Shown piece by piece: positions 12,441 through 20,303 of a stretch of 23,483 bases of DNA. The notes beneath the pieces are model-generated. The model was not told where the DNA came from, made no database searches, and saw only the letters and a list, made by a program, of their open reading frames with translations. How positions within the stretch are numbered: the first letter of the stretch is position 1; each line of letters starts with the position of its first letter. The DNA is taken from IMG/VR virus record IMGVR_UViG_3300032282_000364, positions 1 through 23,483 of that record; one strand, 5' to 3'. The stretch comes from a virus. A program made the translations under genes and the position numbers.

Positions 12441-12446
12441 TATTTA
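12441..12446 (-). promoter_or_regulatory. Late-promoter-like core touching the zinc-finger HNH start codon
   Basis: The minus strand reads ATTAAATACACT directly before the ATG. The TAAATA core ends four bases upstream of the start codon, nearly the same geometry as at the gp14-like gene. No Shine-Dalgarno sequence is visible. Confidence 0.3.
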
Positions 12447-12495
12447 ATATAAAAACCTTTGAAGGTATGCTATTCCCGTAATTTTTGCCATACAA

Positions 12496-12503
12496 CATAA
12501 ATA
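12496..12503 (+). promoter_or_regulatory. gp18: T4-type late promoter of the tail sheath gene (CATAAATA)
   Basis: CATAAATA matches seven of eight late-consensus bases and lies 58 bases before the sheath ATG. The expected start is near 12509. The leader then holds a small hairpin, AGGGT 12517-12521 with ACCCT 12527-12531, and the ribosome-binding site AGGAAG at 12548. Confidence 0.6.
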
Positions 12504-12561
12504 ATAATGAGAACCCAGGGTATGTAACCCTCAAAATATTACAACATAGGAAGATAATACA

Positions 12562-15500
12562 ATGGCATTAACATCACCAGGCGTCGAAGTTACAATCATC
12601 GACCAATCACAATATTTACCAGGAGCAGGAGCATCAGTTCCATTCGTAATGATCGCTACTGCTGCTAATAAAGCAAACCCAAATGGCGTAGGCTTAGCAC
12701 AGGGTACTGTACCAGCCAATGCAGGCAAGTTATTCCAAGTAACTAGTCAGAGAGATTTAACTACTCTATTTGGTACTCCATTCTTTTATACTACTAGCGA
12801 CGGTACACCAATTCAAGGTTATGAATTGAATGAGTACGGTCTACTAGCAGCGTACTCAGCACTAGGCGTATGCAACAATTGCTACGTACTAAGAGCAGAC
12901 GTTGATTTAGCAAGTTTAGTAGGTCAGACAGGTCGCCCAACTGGTGCACCAGACGATGCTACTTACTGGTTAGATACAACTACAACTACTTGGGGTATCT
13001 ATGAATGGAATGCAACAACACAAGCATTCACATACAAAACTCCAATCGTCATCACTAACAGTGATCAATTGTCAGGTACTGTTCCATCCTCAAGTCTAGG
13101 CAATACAGGTGATTACGCTATTGTAGAAGTAGCGGCAACTGCTGCAAATCCTTCTGCTGCACAGAAAACATTCTTCCACAAGTCTCCAACTAATATTTGG
13201 AACCCATTAGGATCAACACCATGGTTAGCGCAGGTACCAGCAGTTACAGGTACTGAATCAAATCCAGTATTAACTATTGGCGATACAATGACTCTTGCAT
13301 TATCAAATGGTGCAACATTTACTGTAACTACTACTGCTACTACTGTTGCTTCACTAGCAAGTTTAATTAATGGTGTAGGAGTTAAGGGTGTATCAGCAGC
13401 AAAAAATGCATCAACCGGCGCATTAGAAGTTTACTCTTCACAGGTATATGGTGAAGAAAATACTGACCCACCAAATTCAGTAACAATTACAGGCACAGGC
13501 ACATTGCTTGATGATTTAGGTATTGATCCAGGTACATACTATCAACCACAAGTTATATTTGGTACAAATGCACAGATGCCATTATGGCAGACTGATCAAA
13601 CTTACCCAGCACCAAGTGGTTCAGTTTGGATTAAGATATCAACTGCAAATAATGGATTGAATCCAATCGTCAAGAGTTATAATGCAACGACTGGCGTATG
13701 GCTAACACGCAACTGTTCATTAGCAACCAGTGACTGGGTAGCAACTGAGGCACTGGATGCAACAGGTGGACAGGCAATTCCTGCAGGAACTGTTTACGGT
13801 CAATACAATGCTAACGGTGATTTAGTCAGTAGTCCATTGTATATTTGGAAGAGAGCAGCAACTGGTCCAACAATTGTAACTGGTTCTGTAACTTCACCAA
13901 GTTTCACTAGCGGGCCATACACTGCAAGCGTCTATGTATCTACACCAGGCAATACAACTCTTTCAGGTCCATATGCACTATCATTGGGTGATAATACAAA
14001 TGCAAGTGATTTCGTCACTGCATGGTCAGCAGCAGTAATTCCTTATACTACTGCTGCTGTCAATGATGATGGTGCAATTGTATTGACACATACTGAAGGT
14101 GGTGAAATCGTACTTGACGATTATATAGACAACGTATCAAGCGGCTTATTCGCAGAAGCAGGATTTGTTGCAAACAGCACTGAATACTGCAAACCAGGTC
14201 CTTCAGCAACAGCAACTATTAACTGTGCTGCAAACGTAAACGTTACCGGTTCAGGAAGTGGATTACAAGTAACTCTAAGCACAATTAACGGTCGTGTTTC
14301 TGTGAATCCAACAGTATTTCCTGCAGCAGGTACAGGTTATGCTGTAGGCAATATTGTTAAAGTATTAGGTACTGCTATAGGCGGAACTACTCCAGGCAAC
14401 GACATTGCTTTAAGAATTATGTCAGTTGGTGGAGGTGGTGCAGTTACAGCAGTTGCGTTAAGCGAAAACGTACCTGGTTATGCTCCAGCAGTATACACTA
14501 CTCAATTAAGTAATTGGGAATTTGTTGACTATATTCCAAACGAAGGCGCACCAACTCAAGCACCAGCAGATTTGACAAACTGGTTCTGGAGCACTGCCGA
14601 CCAAGTAGATATCATGGTAAACACAAGTAGTACTGATTCACAAACTGGTTCAAATTGGAAAGCATATCGTAATGTTGCTTATGATGCTAATGGTTTCCCA
14701 AAACCAACTGGTACTAATGGTACAGATCCAAATGGTCCAATTATCAGTGCAACTAAGCCAACTACCCAGTCAGATGGCACAACTGCATTAGCATATGGTG
14801 ATCTATGGATAGATACAAGTGATCTTGAAAATTATCCAGTAATCTCACGTTGGCAACAACTAAAAGATAAGAATGGTAATCCAACAACTGAAGATGGTTG
14901 GGTACTAATTGACAATGCTGATCAAACTTCAAGTTCAGGAGTAGTATTTGCGGACGCACGTTGGGCAGGAAATGGCACAACTAACCCAGCAAATGATCCT
15001 ATACCAACAATCAAGAGTTTGTTAACAAACAATTATCTTGATATTGATGCTCCGGACAGTGATTTATATCCTGTAGGAATGTTATTGTTTAATACTCGTC
15101 GTAGTGGCTATAATGTTAAGCAGTATCGCACTAACTATCTAACACCTCTTCGTTTCCCGGACATGCCGTCTCCTCCAGGATATCCTGCAGAAACAGCAAC
15201 ATGGTTGTCAGCAAGTGGCTTACAAAGCAATGGTAAGGCATACATGGGTCGTCAGGCTCAGAGAGCAATGGTAGTTAAGGCACTACGTGCTACAATGGAT
15301 ACTAACCAAGCAATCAGAGATGAAGATAACTTCTTCAACTTGATGGCAACACCAAACTATCCTGAACTACAACCAAATATGGTCGTTCTAAACAATGATC
15401 GTGGTCAGACAGGATATATCTTAGGTGATACTCCAATGGGTCTACCAATGGACGCAACAGCAATTCAAGCCTGGGCAACTAACGCAGCAGGTGCAGAATC

Positions 15501-16191
15501 AACTGGTGAATATGGTCTAGTAACACGCGACACTTATTTAGGATTGTTCTACCCTAGCGGTATCGCTCCTGATCTAAGTGGCAATCTAGTAGCAGTTCCA
15601 CCAAGTCATATGATGATTCGTACATTCTTACGTAATGATACAGTTGCATATCCTTGGTTAGCGGCTGCTGGTACACGTCGTGGTATCATTGATAATGCTA
15701 CAAGCATTGGTTATCTAGACAGAGATACTGGTGAATTCCAAGTAGTTAAGACACCACTAGGTATTCGCAACACATTGTATATCAACTTCATCAACCCACT
15801 AGTGTTCTTCACTGGTAACGGCTTGTTGAACTATGGTAACAAGACTTCATATAACAGTCAAAGTGCGTTGGATCGTACAAATGTCGCAAGACTTGTTGCT
15901 TATGTTCGTCGTCAATTGACAATTGCTGCAAGACCGTTCGTCTTTGAACCAAATGACGCAATTACTCGTCAGCAAATTGCAGGTGTCGTAGAATCATTGA
16001 TGATTGATCTTGTTGCTAAGAGAGGCATCTATGACTACTATGTACAATGCGATGAATCAAATAATACTCCAGCAAGAATAGATCGTAATGAACTTTGGGT
16101 AGACGTAGCAATTGAACCAGTCAAGGCTGCTGAATTTATCTATATACCAGTACGCATCTTGAACACTGGAGAGGTAGCACAGTTACAGTAA
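12562..16191 (+). CDS. gp18: Tail sheath protein, T4 gp18-like, with large central insert
   Basis: A 1209-residue protein. The first 123 residues (MALTSPGVEVTIIDQSQYLP, then QRDLTTLFGTPFF, then GYELNEYGLLAAYSALG, then CYVLRADVDLASL) and residues about 844-1209 (NTRRSGYNVKQYRTNYLTPL, then ERSG-type polymer regions, then NFINPLVFF, LDRTNVARLVAYVRRQLTIA, RPFVFEPNDAITR, RIDRNELWVDVAIEPVKAAE) are the two halves of a contractile sheath subunit. T4 gp18 has 659 residues; here about 720 are inserted at 124-840. The insert is built of beta modules: ATYWLDTTTTTWGIYEWNA, a segment with LTIGDTMTLALSNGATFTV, a GTGYAVGNIVKV plus VGGGGAVTAV module near 600-630, and GDLWIDTSD near 750. These should project outside the sheath. 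AGGAAG lies before the ATG. The product is surely abundant and late. Confidence 0.93.
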   Translation: MALTSPGVEVTIIDQSQYLPGAGASVPFVMIATAANKANPNGVGLAQGTVPANAGKLFQVTSQRDLTTLFGTPFFYTTSDGTPIQGYELNEYGLLAAYSALGVCNNCYVLRADVDLASLVGQTGRPTGAPDDATYWLDTTTTTWGIYEWNATTQAFTYKTPIVITNSDQLSGTVPSSSLGNTGDYAIVEVAATAANPSAAQKTFFHKSPTNIWNPLGSTPWLAQVPAVTGTESNPVLTIGDTMTLALSNGATFTVTTTATTVASLASLINGVGVKGVSAAKNASTGALEVYSSQVYGEENTDPPNSVTITGTGTLLDDLGIDPGTYYQPQVIFGTNAQMPLWQTDQTYPAPSGSVWIKISTANNGLNPIVKSYNATTGVWLTRNCSLATSDWVATEALDATGGQAIPAGTVYGQYNANGDLVSSPLYIWKRAATGPTIVTGSVTSPSFTSGPYTASVYVSTPGNTTLSGPYALSLGDNTNASDFVTAWSAAVIPYTTAAVNDDGAIVLTHTEGGEIVLDDYIDNVSSGLFAEAGFVANSTEYCKPGPSATATINCAANVNVTGSGSGLQVTLSTINGRVSVNPTVFPAAGTGYAVGNIVKVLGTAIGGTTPGNDIALRIMSVGGGGAVTAVALSENVPGYAPAVYTTQLSNWEFVDYIPNEGAPTQAPADLTNWFWSTADQVDIMVNTSSTDSQTGSNWKAYRNVAYDANGFPKPTGTNGTDPNGPIISATKPTTQSDGTTALAYGDLWIDTSDLENYPVISRWQQLKDKNGNPTTEDGWVLIDNADQTSSSGVVFADARWAGNGTTNPANDPIPTIKSLLTNNYLDIDAPDSDLYPVGMLLFNTRRSGYNVKQYRTNYLTPLRFPDMPSPPGYPAETATWLSASGLQSNGKAYMGRQAQRAMVVKALRATMDTNQAIRDEDNFFNLMATPNYPELQPNMVVLNNDRGQTGYILGDTPMGLPMDATAIQAWATNAAGAESTGEYGLVTRDTYLGLFYPSGIAPDLSGNLVAVPPSHMMIRTFLRNDTVAYPWLAAAGTRRGIIDNATSIGYLDRDTGEFQVVKTPLGIRNTLYINFINPLVFFTGNGLLNYGNKTSYNSQSALDRTNVARLVAYVRRQLTIAARPFVFEPNDAITRQQIAGVVESLMIDLVAKRGIYDYYVQCDESNNTPARIDRNELWVDVAIEPVKAAEFIYIPVRILNTGEVAQLQ

Positions 16192-16204
16192 TAAATGAGA
16201 GAAA

Positions 16205-16228
16205 TGAGTGCCTCGCAAGGGGCACTCA
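16205..16228 (+). promoter_or_regulatory. Stem-loop with GCAA tetraloop between gp18 and gp19
   Basis: TGAGTGCCTC (16205-16214) pairs with GGGGCACTCA (16219-16228), one T-G wobble included, closing a GCAA loop of the stable GNRA class. No T run follows, so a plain intrinsic terminator is unlikely. It may protect the 3' end of the sheath mRNA or attenuate read-through into gp19. Confidence 0.55.
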
Positions 16229-16234
16229 GAATAG

Positions 16235-16242
16235 ACTAAATA
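16235..16242 (+). promoter_or_regulatory. gp19: Late promoter variant before gp19 (ACTAAATA)
   Basis: ACTAAATA keeps the TAAATA core. It is followed by the ribosome-binding site CGGAGAA at 16252 and the gp19 ATG at 16264, giving a short leader from about 16248. Confidence 0.45.
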
Positions 16243-16263
16243 TAGTATATACGGAGAATTAAA

Positions 16264-16902
16264 ATGGCAACAGCCTCACAATCATTGTTTAACATGACAG
16301 TAGCATCTGATAACGCCGGAGGCAATCAGGGCCTGTTGATGCCAAAACTACAATTCCGCTTCAGAGTTAACTTCTTAAACTTTGGTATTGACGCAAGCGG
16401 CGGTTTAAACTTAACTAAACAGGTCATAGACATTGCAAGACCGCAGATACAGTTTTCAGAAATCACACTTCCAGTTTACAACTCAACATTGTATCTTGCT
16501 GGTAAGTACGCATGGCAACCAATCACTTGCAACATTCGTGACGATGCCTCAGGCACTGTTTCAAAAGCAGTCGGTCAACAGATTCAAAAGCAATTAGACT
16601 TTGTTGAACAAGCATCAGCCGCAACCGGTCAAGATTATAAGTTTCAAACTAATATTGAAGTATTAGACGGTGGCAACGGTGCTGCTGCTCCAACAGTATT
16701 AGAAGCATGGGAACTATACGGATGTTTCGTACAGACTGTAAACTACAACAACTTAAACTATGGTGCTAATGAAGATGCAAGAATCAGTTTGACACTTCGT
16801 TATGACAACGCAATCCAATCACCTCTCGCTTCTGGCGTTGGTGCTTCAGTAGGAAGAGCATTTGGTGGCGCATCAGTAACTGGTATTGGCGCAACCCAAT
16901 AA
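16264..16902 (+). CDS. gp19: Tail tube protein, T4 gp19-like
   Basis: A 212-residue protein placed directly after the sheath gene, as in T4. The core (LQFRFRVNFLNFGI, then DIARPQIQFSEITLPVYNST, then YAWQPITCNIRDD, then EAWELYGCFVQTVNYNNLNY, then ARISLTLRYDNAIQ) is the beta-barrel fold that forms hexameric rings of the inner tail tube, through which DNA passes. T4 gp19 has 163 residues; the extra here is an N-terminal segment of about 25 residues and a glycine/alanine-rich C-terminal tail. Tube length is set by tape-measure proteins not in this window. A late promoter and CGGAG site lie in front. Confidence 0.9.
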   Translation: MATASQSLFNMTVASDNAGGNQGLLMPKLQFRFRVNFLNFGIDASGGLNLTKQVIDIARPQIQFSEITLPVYNSTLYLAGKYAWQPITCNIRDDASGTVSKAVGQQIQKQLDFVEQASAATGQDYKFQTNIEVLDGGNGAAAPTVLEAWELYGCFVQTVNYNNLNYGANEDARISLTLRYDNAIQSPLASGVGASVGRAFGGASVTGIGATQ

Positions 16903-16916
16903 TAGTTTATAGTTGA

Positions 16917-18338
16917 ATGTCAGGATGGTTTCAAAATTTACTTAAAGGTGCTGCCGGAGGTTTCTTCGGCAGCGACTATCTTAGAGATTATACACACGCC
17001 GATAAGGCGTATCATACTAATCTATATCAATACGCTCCAAAACTAAAGTTTTTATTTCATTGTTACTTCAATATTAACAGTGATGTTTACGATATAGATG
17101 GCAACCCCAATACACAACAAAATTTTGGTTTGTTAGTTCGTGACGTAAAGTTACCCGCTTATACGATTCAAACTGCTCAAATGAACCAGTACAATCGTAA
17201 AAGAATTGTACAAACTAAAATTAAATATGACCCTGTAACTTTTTCATTCTTTGATGATAACAGCAACACGATGGCAAAAATGTGGGCTGCATATTATACA
17301 TATTATTATAATGATGGTAATATGCCTGATGTAGTATTTGGAGGAGTTAGAGGTGGAAAAGGACAAGACCTTTCATCAACAATAAAAAAAGGCACTATCA
17401 GAGGATTAGGTAGTCAAGTACAGGGAGGTGGTGCAAATGACTCAAAGTATTTTGACAGAAATATCTATCAACCTTCTATTACTGATAACGTTGCGTGGGG
17501 TTATGAAGGTAGTAATAATTCAAAACAAAGCGGTGATAAAAAGCCATCCTTCTTCAAAGATATAACTATATATGGTTTCTATCAAAAGAATTTTATAGCA
17601 TACACATTGATCAATCCTATTATTACACAGTTTGCTCACGATACCTACAATTATGAAGAGAGTGCCGGTATCATGAAAAACACTATGACTCTTGATTACG
17701 AAACAGTAGTATATAATGAAGGTGCTATGGCAGGTGATAAACCATCAGGTGGCGGCTTAGTTCCTGGATTTGCTGTTGATGGTTTATATGATAGAAAGTT
17801 AAGTCCTATAGCAATGCCAGGCAGCAACAATACAGTTTTGGGTCAAGGTGGATTAGTGGATGGTTTATCCGGAACATTAAAAAGTTTGGGAAGCAATCCT
17901 CCAAATGTTATTGGTGCAATCAAAAGTGCCGGTTCAACTTACAATACATTTAAAAATACTAATATTGTTCAAACATTAAAAAATGATCTACAAAATCAAT
18001 TTATTAATAGTATGAGACAAGAACCAAATGCTACAAGAAATTTGAATTTTGACTTCAAAAACCCTGCAAGTGGTCCAGGATCAGCAGGAAATGCAAGTGC
18101 GCCGCCAATTGATTCAACAGGCGGAACATCATCTTTACAAAATACTGATAAGACTAAAGGTACAGCATACCGAGAAAGCGTAGCAGGCCCAATAGATTTT
18201 GGAGCCACGGCCCTAGATTATATTGGAATTCCAAACGTCCCACCAGCAGGCAAACAATCAAATACAGGTGGCGGCGTAAATTTACCTCCCACTCAACAAG
18301 ATGTAAATACGGTCTTTCAAAATAACTTATTTGGATAA
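16917..18338 (+). CDS. Second tail-tube-fold protein (gp19 paralogue, candidate tube initiator)
   Basis: A 473-residue protein. Residues about 35-270 carry the same strand pattern as gp19: PKLKFLFHCYFNI, VRDVKLPAYTIQTAQMNQYN, KIKYDPVTFSFFDDNSNTMA, KMWAAYYTYYYNDG and later ESAGIMKNTMTLDYETVVYN. T4 gp48 and gp54 also have tube folds and start the tube on the baseplate, so a baseplate-tube junction role is proposed. The C-terminal 200 residues are Gly/Ser/Asn/Pro-rich and low in complexity (GSNNTVLGQGGLVDGLSGTL, PPNVIGAIKSAG, NASAPPIDSTGGTSS), perhaps flexible linkers. The N-terminus (MSGWFQNLLKGAAGGFFGSD) is amphipathic. There is no clear Shine-Dalgarno sequence before the ATG, so coupling to gp19, 14 bases upstream, is likely. 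Which T4 protein it equals is not settled. Confidence 0.7.
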   Translation: MSGWFQNLLKGAAGGFFGSDYLRDYTHADKAYHTNLYQYAPKLKFLFHCYFNINSDVYDIDGNPNTQQNFGLLVRDVKLPAYTIQTAQMNQYNRKRIVQTKIKYDPVTFSFFDDNSNTMAKMWAAYYTYYYNDGNMPDVVFGGVRGGKGQDLSSTIKKGTIRGLGSQVQGGGANDSKYFDRNIYQPSITDNVAWGYEGSNNSKQSGDKKPSFFKDITIYGFYQKNFIAYTLINPIITQFAHDTYNYEESAGIMKNTMTLDYETVVYNEGAMAGDKPSGGGLVPGFAVDGLYDRKLSPIAMPGSNNTVLGQGGLVDGLSGTLKSLGSNPPNVIGAIKSAGSTYNTFKNTNIVQTLKNDLQNQFINSMRQEPNATRNLNFDFKNPASGPGSAGNASAPPIDSTGGTSSLQNTDKTKGTAYRESVAGPIDFGATALDYIGIPNVPPAGKQSNTGGGVNLPPTQQDVNTVFQNNLFG

Positions 18339-18343
18339 TAATT

Positions 18344-18709
18344 ATGCCAACAATTTTTGACAATAGAGATTCAATGGATCAAACTGTAAGAATTTACGAT
18401 CAATTTTATAATGTTGACGTAGTAGTAAATGCTGCCGAATTTGATATTGTATTTGGTTTCTTTCAAACTATTTGTGCTACTACACAGATTGCAGCCAATT
18501 ACACCTCATTCCTTTTTAGAGTTTCTAGCGAATCAGGTATTCCAATAATGCAATTTATGGAAGATTTAAACAAAATGAAAACTGATAAAATGTTAGTAAA
18601 TTCATTCCTTGCTTTTTATCTTAACAAATTTAGATCAAAAACTAATTTATACGGCGTAAGCACTGTCCCTCGCCCAGTACAGCCAGTAGCAAGAAACGTA
18701 GTACAATGA
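18344..18709 (+). CDS. Conserved protein of T4-like marine phages, probably tail assembly
   Basis: A 121-residue protein (MPTIFDNRDSMDQTVRIYDQ, then FYNVDVVVNAAEFDIVFGFF) with mixed helix and strand and no membrane segment. The C-terminal half includes ESGIPIMQFMEDLNKMKTDK and FYLNKFRSKTNLYGVS, ending in PRPVQPVARNVVQ. I recall similar small proteins next to tail tube genes in cyanophage-type T4-like genomes, always unassigned. It starts 5 bases after the second tube protein and ends one base before the gp4-like ATG, so it is co-translated with head and tail completion genes. A chaperone or minor structural role is inferred from place alone. Confidence 0.65.
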   Translation: MPTIFDNRDSMDQTVRIYDQFYNVDVVVNAAEFDIVFGFFQTICATTQIAANYTSFLFRVSSESGIPIMQFMEDLNKMKTDKMLVNSFLAFYLNKFRSKTNLYGVSTVPRPVQPVARNVVQ

Positions 18710-18710
18710 A

Positions 18711-19148
18711 ATGGCTAACTTTGCATCAGGTGTATACGAGCCTTTAAATCCAGCAAAGTATGTAGGCAAACATAAGCCACGTTATCGTTCAGGGTGGGAA
18801 CTTACCTTTATGAAGTTCTGTGACAATAATAAAAGCATCATAGCCTGGGCTAGCGAAGCAATACAAGTACCCTATCGTAATCCATTTACAGGCAAACAGA
18901 CTGTTTACGTACCTGACTTCTTTGTTATGTACGAAGATAGGAACGGTAGCAAACGTGCAGAGATCGTTGAAATAAAACCTAAAAAGCAAAGCATCATTGA
19001 AAGCAAAGTTGCCAACGCTAAAACTAGAGCAACAGTAGCACTGAATCATGCTAAATGGGCTGCTGCGAATGCTTATTGCAAACGTGCAGGATTAACTTTT
19101 CGTGTTATAACAGAAGATGACATTTTCTATAATGGAAAAAGGGGTTAA
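18711..19148 (+). CDS. gp4: Head completion protein, T4 gp4-like, PD-(D/E)XK nuclease fold
   Basis: A 145-residue protein matching T4 gp4 (also called gp50/65): YEPLNPAKYVGKHKPRYRSG, then WELTFMKFCDNNKSIIAW, then SEAIQVPYRNP, then VPDFFVMYED and EIVEIKPKKQ. T4 gp4 is needed to complete filled heads before tail joining. The residues E30 and E49, P68-D69, and E87-I-K89 fit the TnsA-type restriction-endonuclease fold, so a DNA-end trimming nuclease is plausible. All key acidic and lysine residues are present. The C-terminal 35 residues (ALNHAKWAAANAYCKRAGLT, then FRVITEDD) complete the fold. Follows the 121-aa gene by one base. Confidence 0.88.
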   Translation: MANFASGVYEPLNPAKYVGKHKPRYRSGWELTFMKFCDNNKSIIAWASEAIQVPYRNPFTGKQTVYVPDFFVMYEDRNGSKRAEIVEIKPKKQSIIESKVANAKTRATVALNHAKWAAANAYCKRAGLTFRVITEDDIFYNGKRG

Positions 19149-19158
19149 TAAATAATGT

Positions 19159-19638
19159 ATGACCAAGAAGTTAGAAGAATTGTTCCAACTTGCTAGTGAT
19201 ATAGACGAATCCGGCAATGTACAATTACCACCTGAAACACAAGAAGTTACAGAATCAGCACTAAACAACCTTGAGAAAATAGAGCAAGCATTACCACAAG
19301 TAAGGGGTTTAGAGACTGCTGATATAGAAATGGATAGTCTTGCTGATCTGGCACAATCAAGTTATAAAGATTTGATGGATTTGGGTATGCAAGTAGACAG
19401 CCGCTATAGTAGCGAGATATTCAATGTTGCGGGAACAATGCTAGGACATGCAATTACAGCAAAGACCGCTAAAGTCACTAAAAAACTCAAAATGATTGAG
19501 TTGCAGTTAAAGAAAGCACAGTTAGATGCAAAAAATGCTGATAAGGATAAAGAGATTGAGGCTACCCCATTGGGTGAAGGTCGTGCTTTAGACCGTAACG
19601 AAATACTCAAGGCCTTGACAAACAAAAACGCAAACTAA
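19159..19638 (+). CDS. gp16: Small terminase subunit, T4 gp16-like
   Basis: A 159-residue acidic, helical protein. The central region (DIEMDSLADLAQSSYKDLMD, then LGMQVDSRYSSEIFNVAGTM, then LGHAITAKTAKVTKKLKMIE, then LQLKKAQLDAKNADKD) follows the two long antiparallel helices of gp16 in T4-like phages, which assemble as a ring and regulate packaging by the large terminase gp17. N- and C-terminal parts are acidic or charged and variable, as in the family. It begins 10 bases after gp4, with AAAAAGGGG as a distant ribosome-binding site. The large terminase gene, normally next, is absent; two head-type genes follow instead. The assignment rests on helix pattern and context. Confidence 0.75.
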   Translation: MTKKLEELFQLASDIDESGNVQLPPETQEVTESALNNLEKIEQALPQVRGLETADIEMDSLADLAQSSYKDLMDLGMQVDSRYSSEIFNVAGTMLGHAITAKTAKVTKKLKMIELQLKKAQLDAKNADKDKEIEATPLGEGRALDRNEILKALTNKNAN

Positions 19639-19639
19639 A

Positions 19640-19647
19640 GATAAATA
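19640..19647 (+). promoter_or_regulatory. T4-type late promoter (GATAAATA)
   Basis: GATAAATA lies two bases after the gp16 stop and 16 bases before the ATG at 19664. TTAGGGA at about 19651-19657 provides the ribosome-binding site on the resulting short-leader transcript. Confidence 0.55.
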
Positions 19648-19663
19648 TTATTAGGGACCAATT

Positions 19664-20299
19664 ATGAAAAGTTTCAAACAATACATTGTAGAAAGTCTAC
19701 ACACATATGATATTACTATCAAGATTGCCGGGGAAGTAGACAAGAACTTCCTGGATATGTTCATTTATAACTTAAAGAAGTTTGAACCAATCGGTAATAT
19801 TACTCCAAAGACACTTCCTATAATGAAGTCACCTTATGGTTTCCCAAATTTAAGCAACGAACCTGTAACTGTTATTAAGTGCAAGTTCCGTTATCCTGCA
19901 ACCGAACCAATGATTCAGCAAATGGCACAATTGTTGGGCTATAATGTCAACATGGTTCGTGCAGTAGATACCAAGTATGATGACAGCGTTGACCATGAAA
20001 TGAGTCAATATGAAAATCAAATGTCACATACTCCAGTTCTTACACATGAAGAAATGGAAGACGGCGGTGACGCTGCCAAAAAAGCAAGTGCTGATTATGC
20101 TAACTCATATTTGAATAGCATTAAAGATCAAAGTAAAGATCAATTCCAAACTAAAGATATTCCATTCGCAGCAAAGAGAACACCAGATGCGTTTGATCCA
20201 TTTAAGCCATATTTAGATGACAAGAAGATGGGCGATCAAAGTCCAATGTCAAAAATTAAATTGCCAGCCAAACCAAAGACTGGCGCACTAAAGGGTTAA
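19664..20299 (+). CDS. Probable head-internal protein with capsid-targeting N-terminus
   Basis: A 211-residue protein. The N-terminus MKSFKQYIVES aligns position by position with the capsid-targeting sequence of T4 internal proteins (MKTYQEFIAEA): K2, aromatic 4, aromatic 7, I8 and E10. I8-V-E10 also fits the T4 prohead protease (gp21) rule, Leu/Ile-X-Glu, so cleavage after E10 would release a 201-residue mature form. Residues 15-105 look folded (YDITIKIAGEVDKNFLDMFI, then VTVIKCKFRYPATEPMIQQM, then AQLLGYNVNMVRAVD), perhaps a ferredoxin-like alpha/beta domain. The remainder is charged and disordered. I infer packaging inside the head, either as core component or as a protein ejected with DNA. 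Final function is unknown. Confidence 0.6.
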   Translation: MKSFKQYIVESLHTYDITIKIAGEVDKNFLDMFIYNLKKFEPIGNITPKTLPIMKSPYGFPNLSNEPVTVIKCKFRYPATEPMIQQMAQLLGYNVNMVRAVDTKYDDSVDHEMSQYENQMSHTPVLTHEEMEDGGDAAKKASADYANSYLNSIKDQSKDQFQTKDIPFAAKRTPDAFDPFKPYLDDKKMGDQSPMSKIKLPAKPKTGALKG

Positions 20300-20303
20300 T
20301 ATC

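Noticed and set aside
19147-19154. AATAAATA before gp16 as a firm late promoter
   Set aside because: It includes the gp4 stop codon and would start transcription within the gp16 ATG; kept only as a comparison in the leaderless finding.
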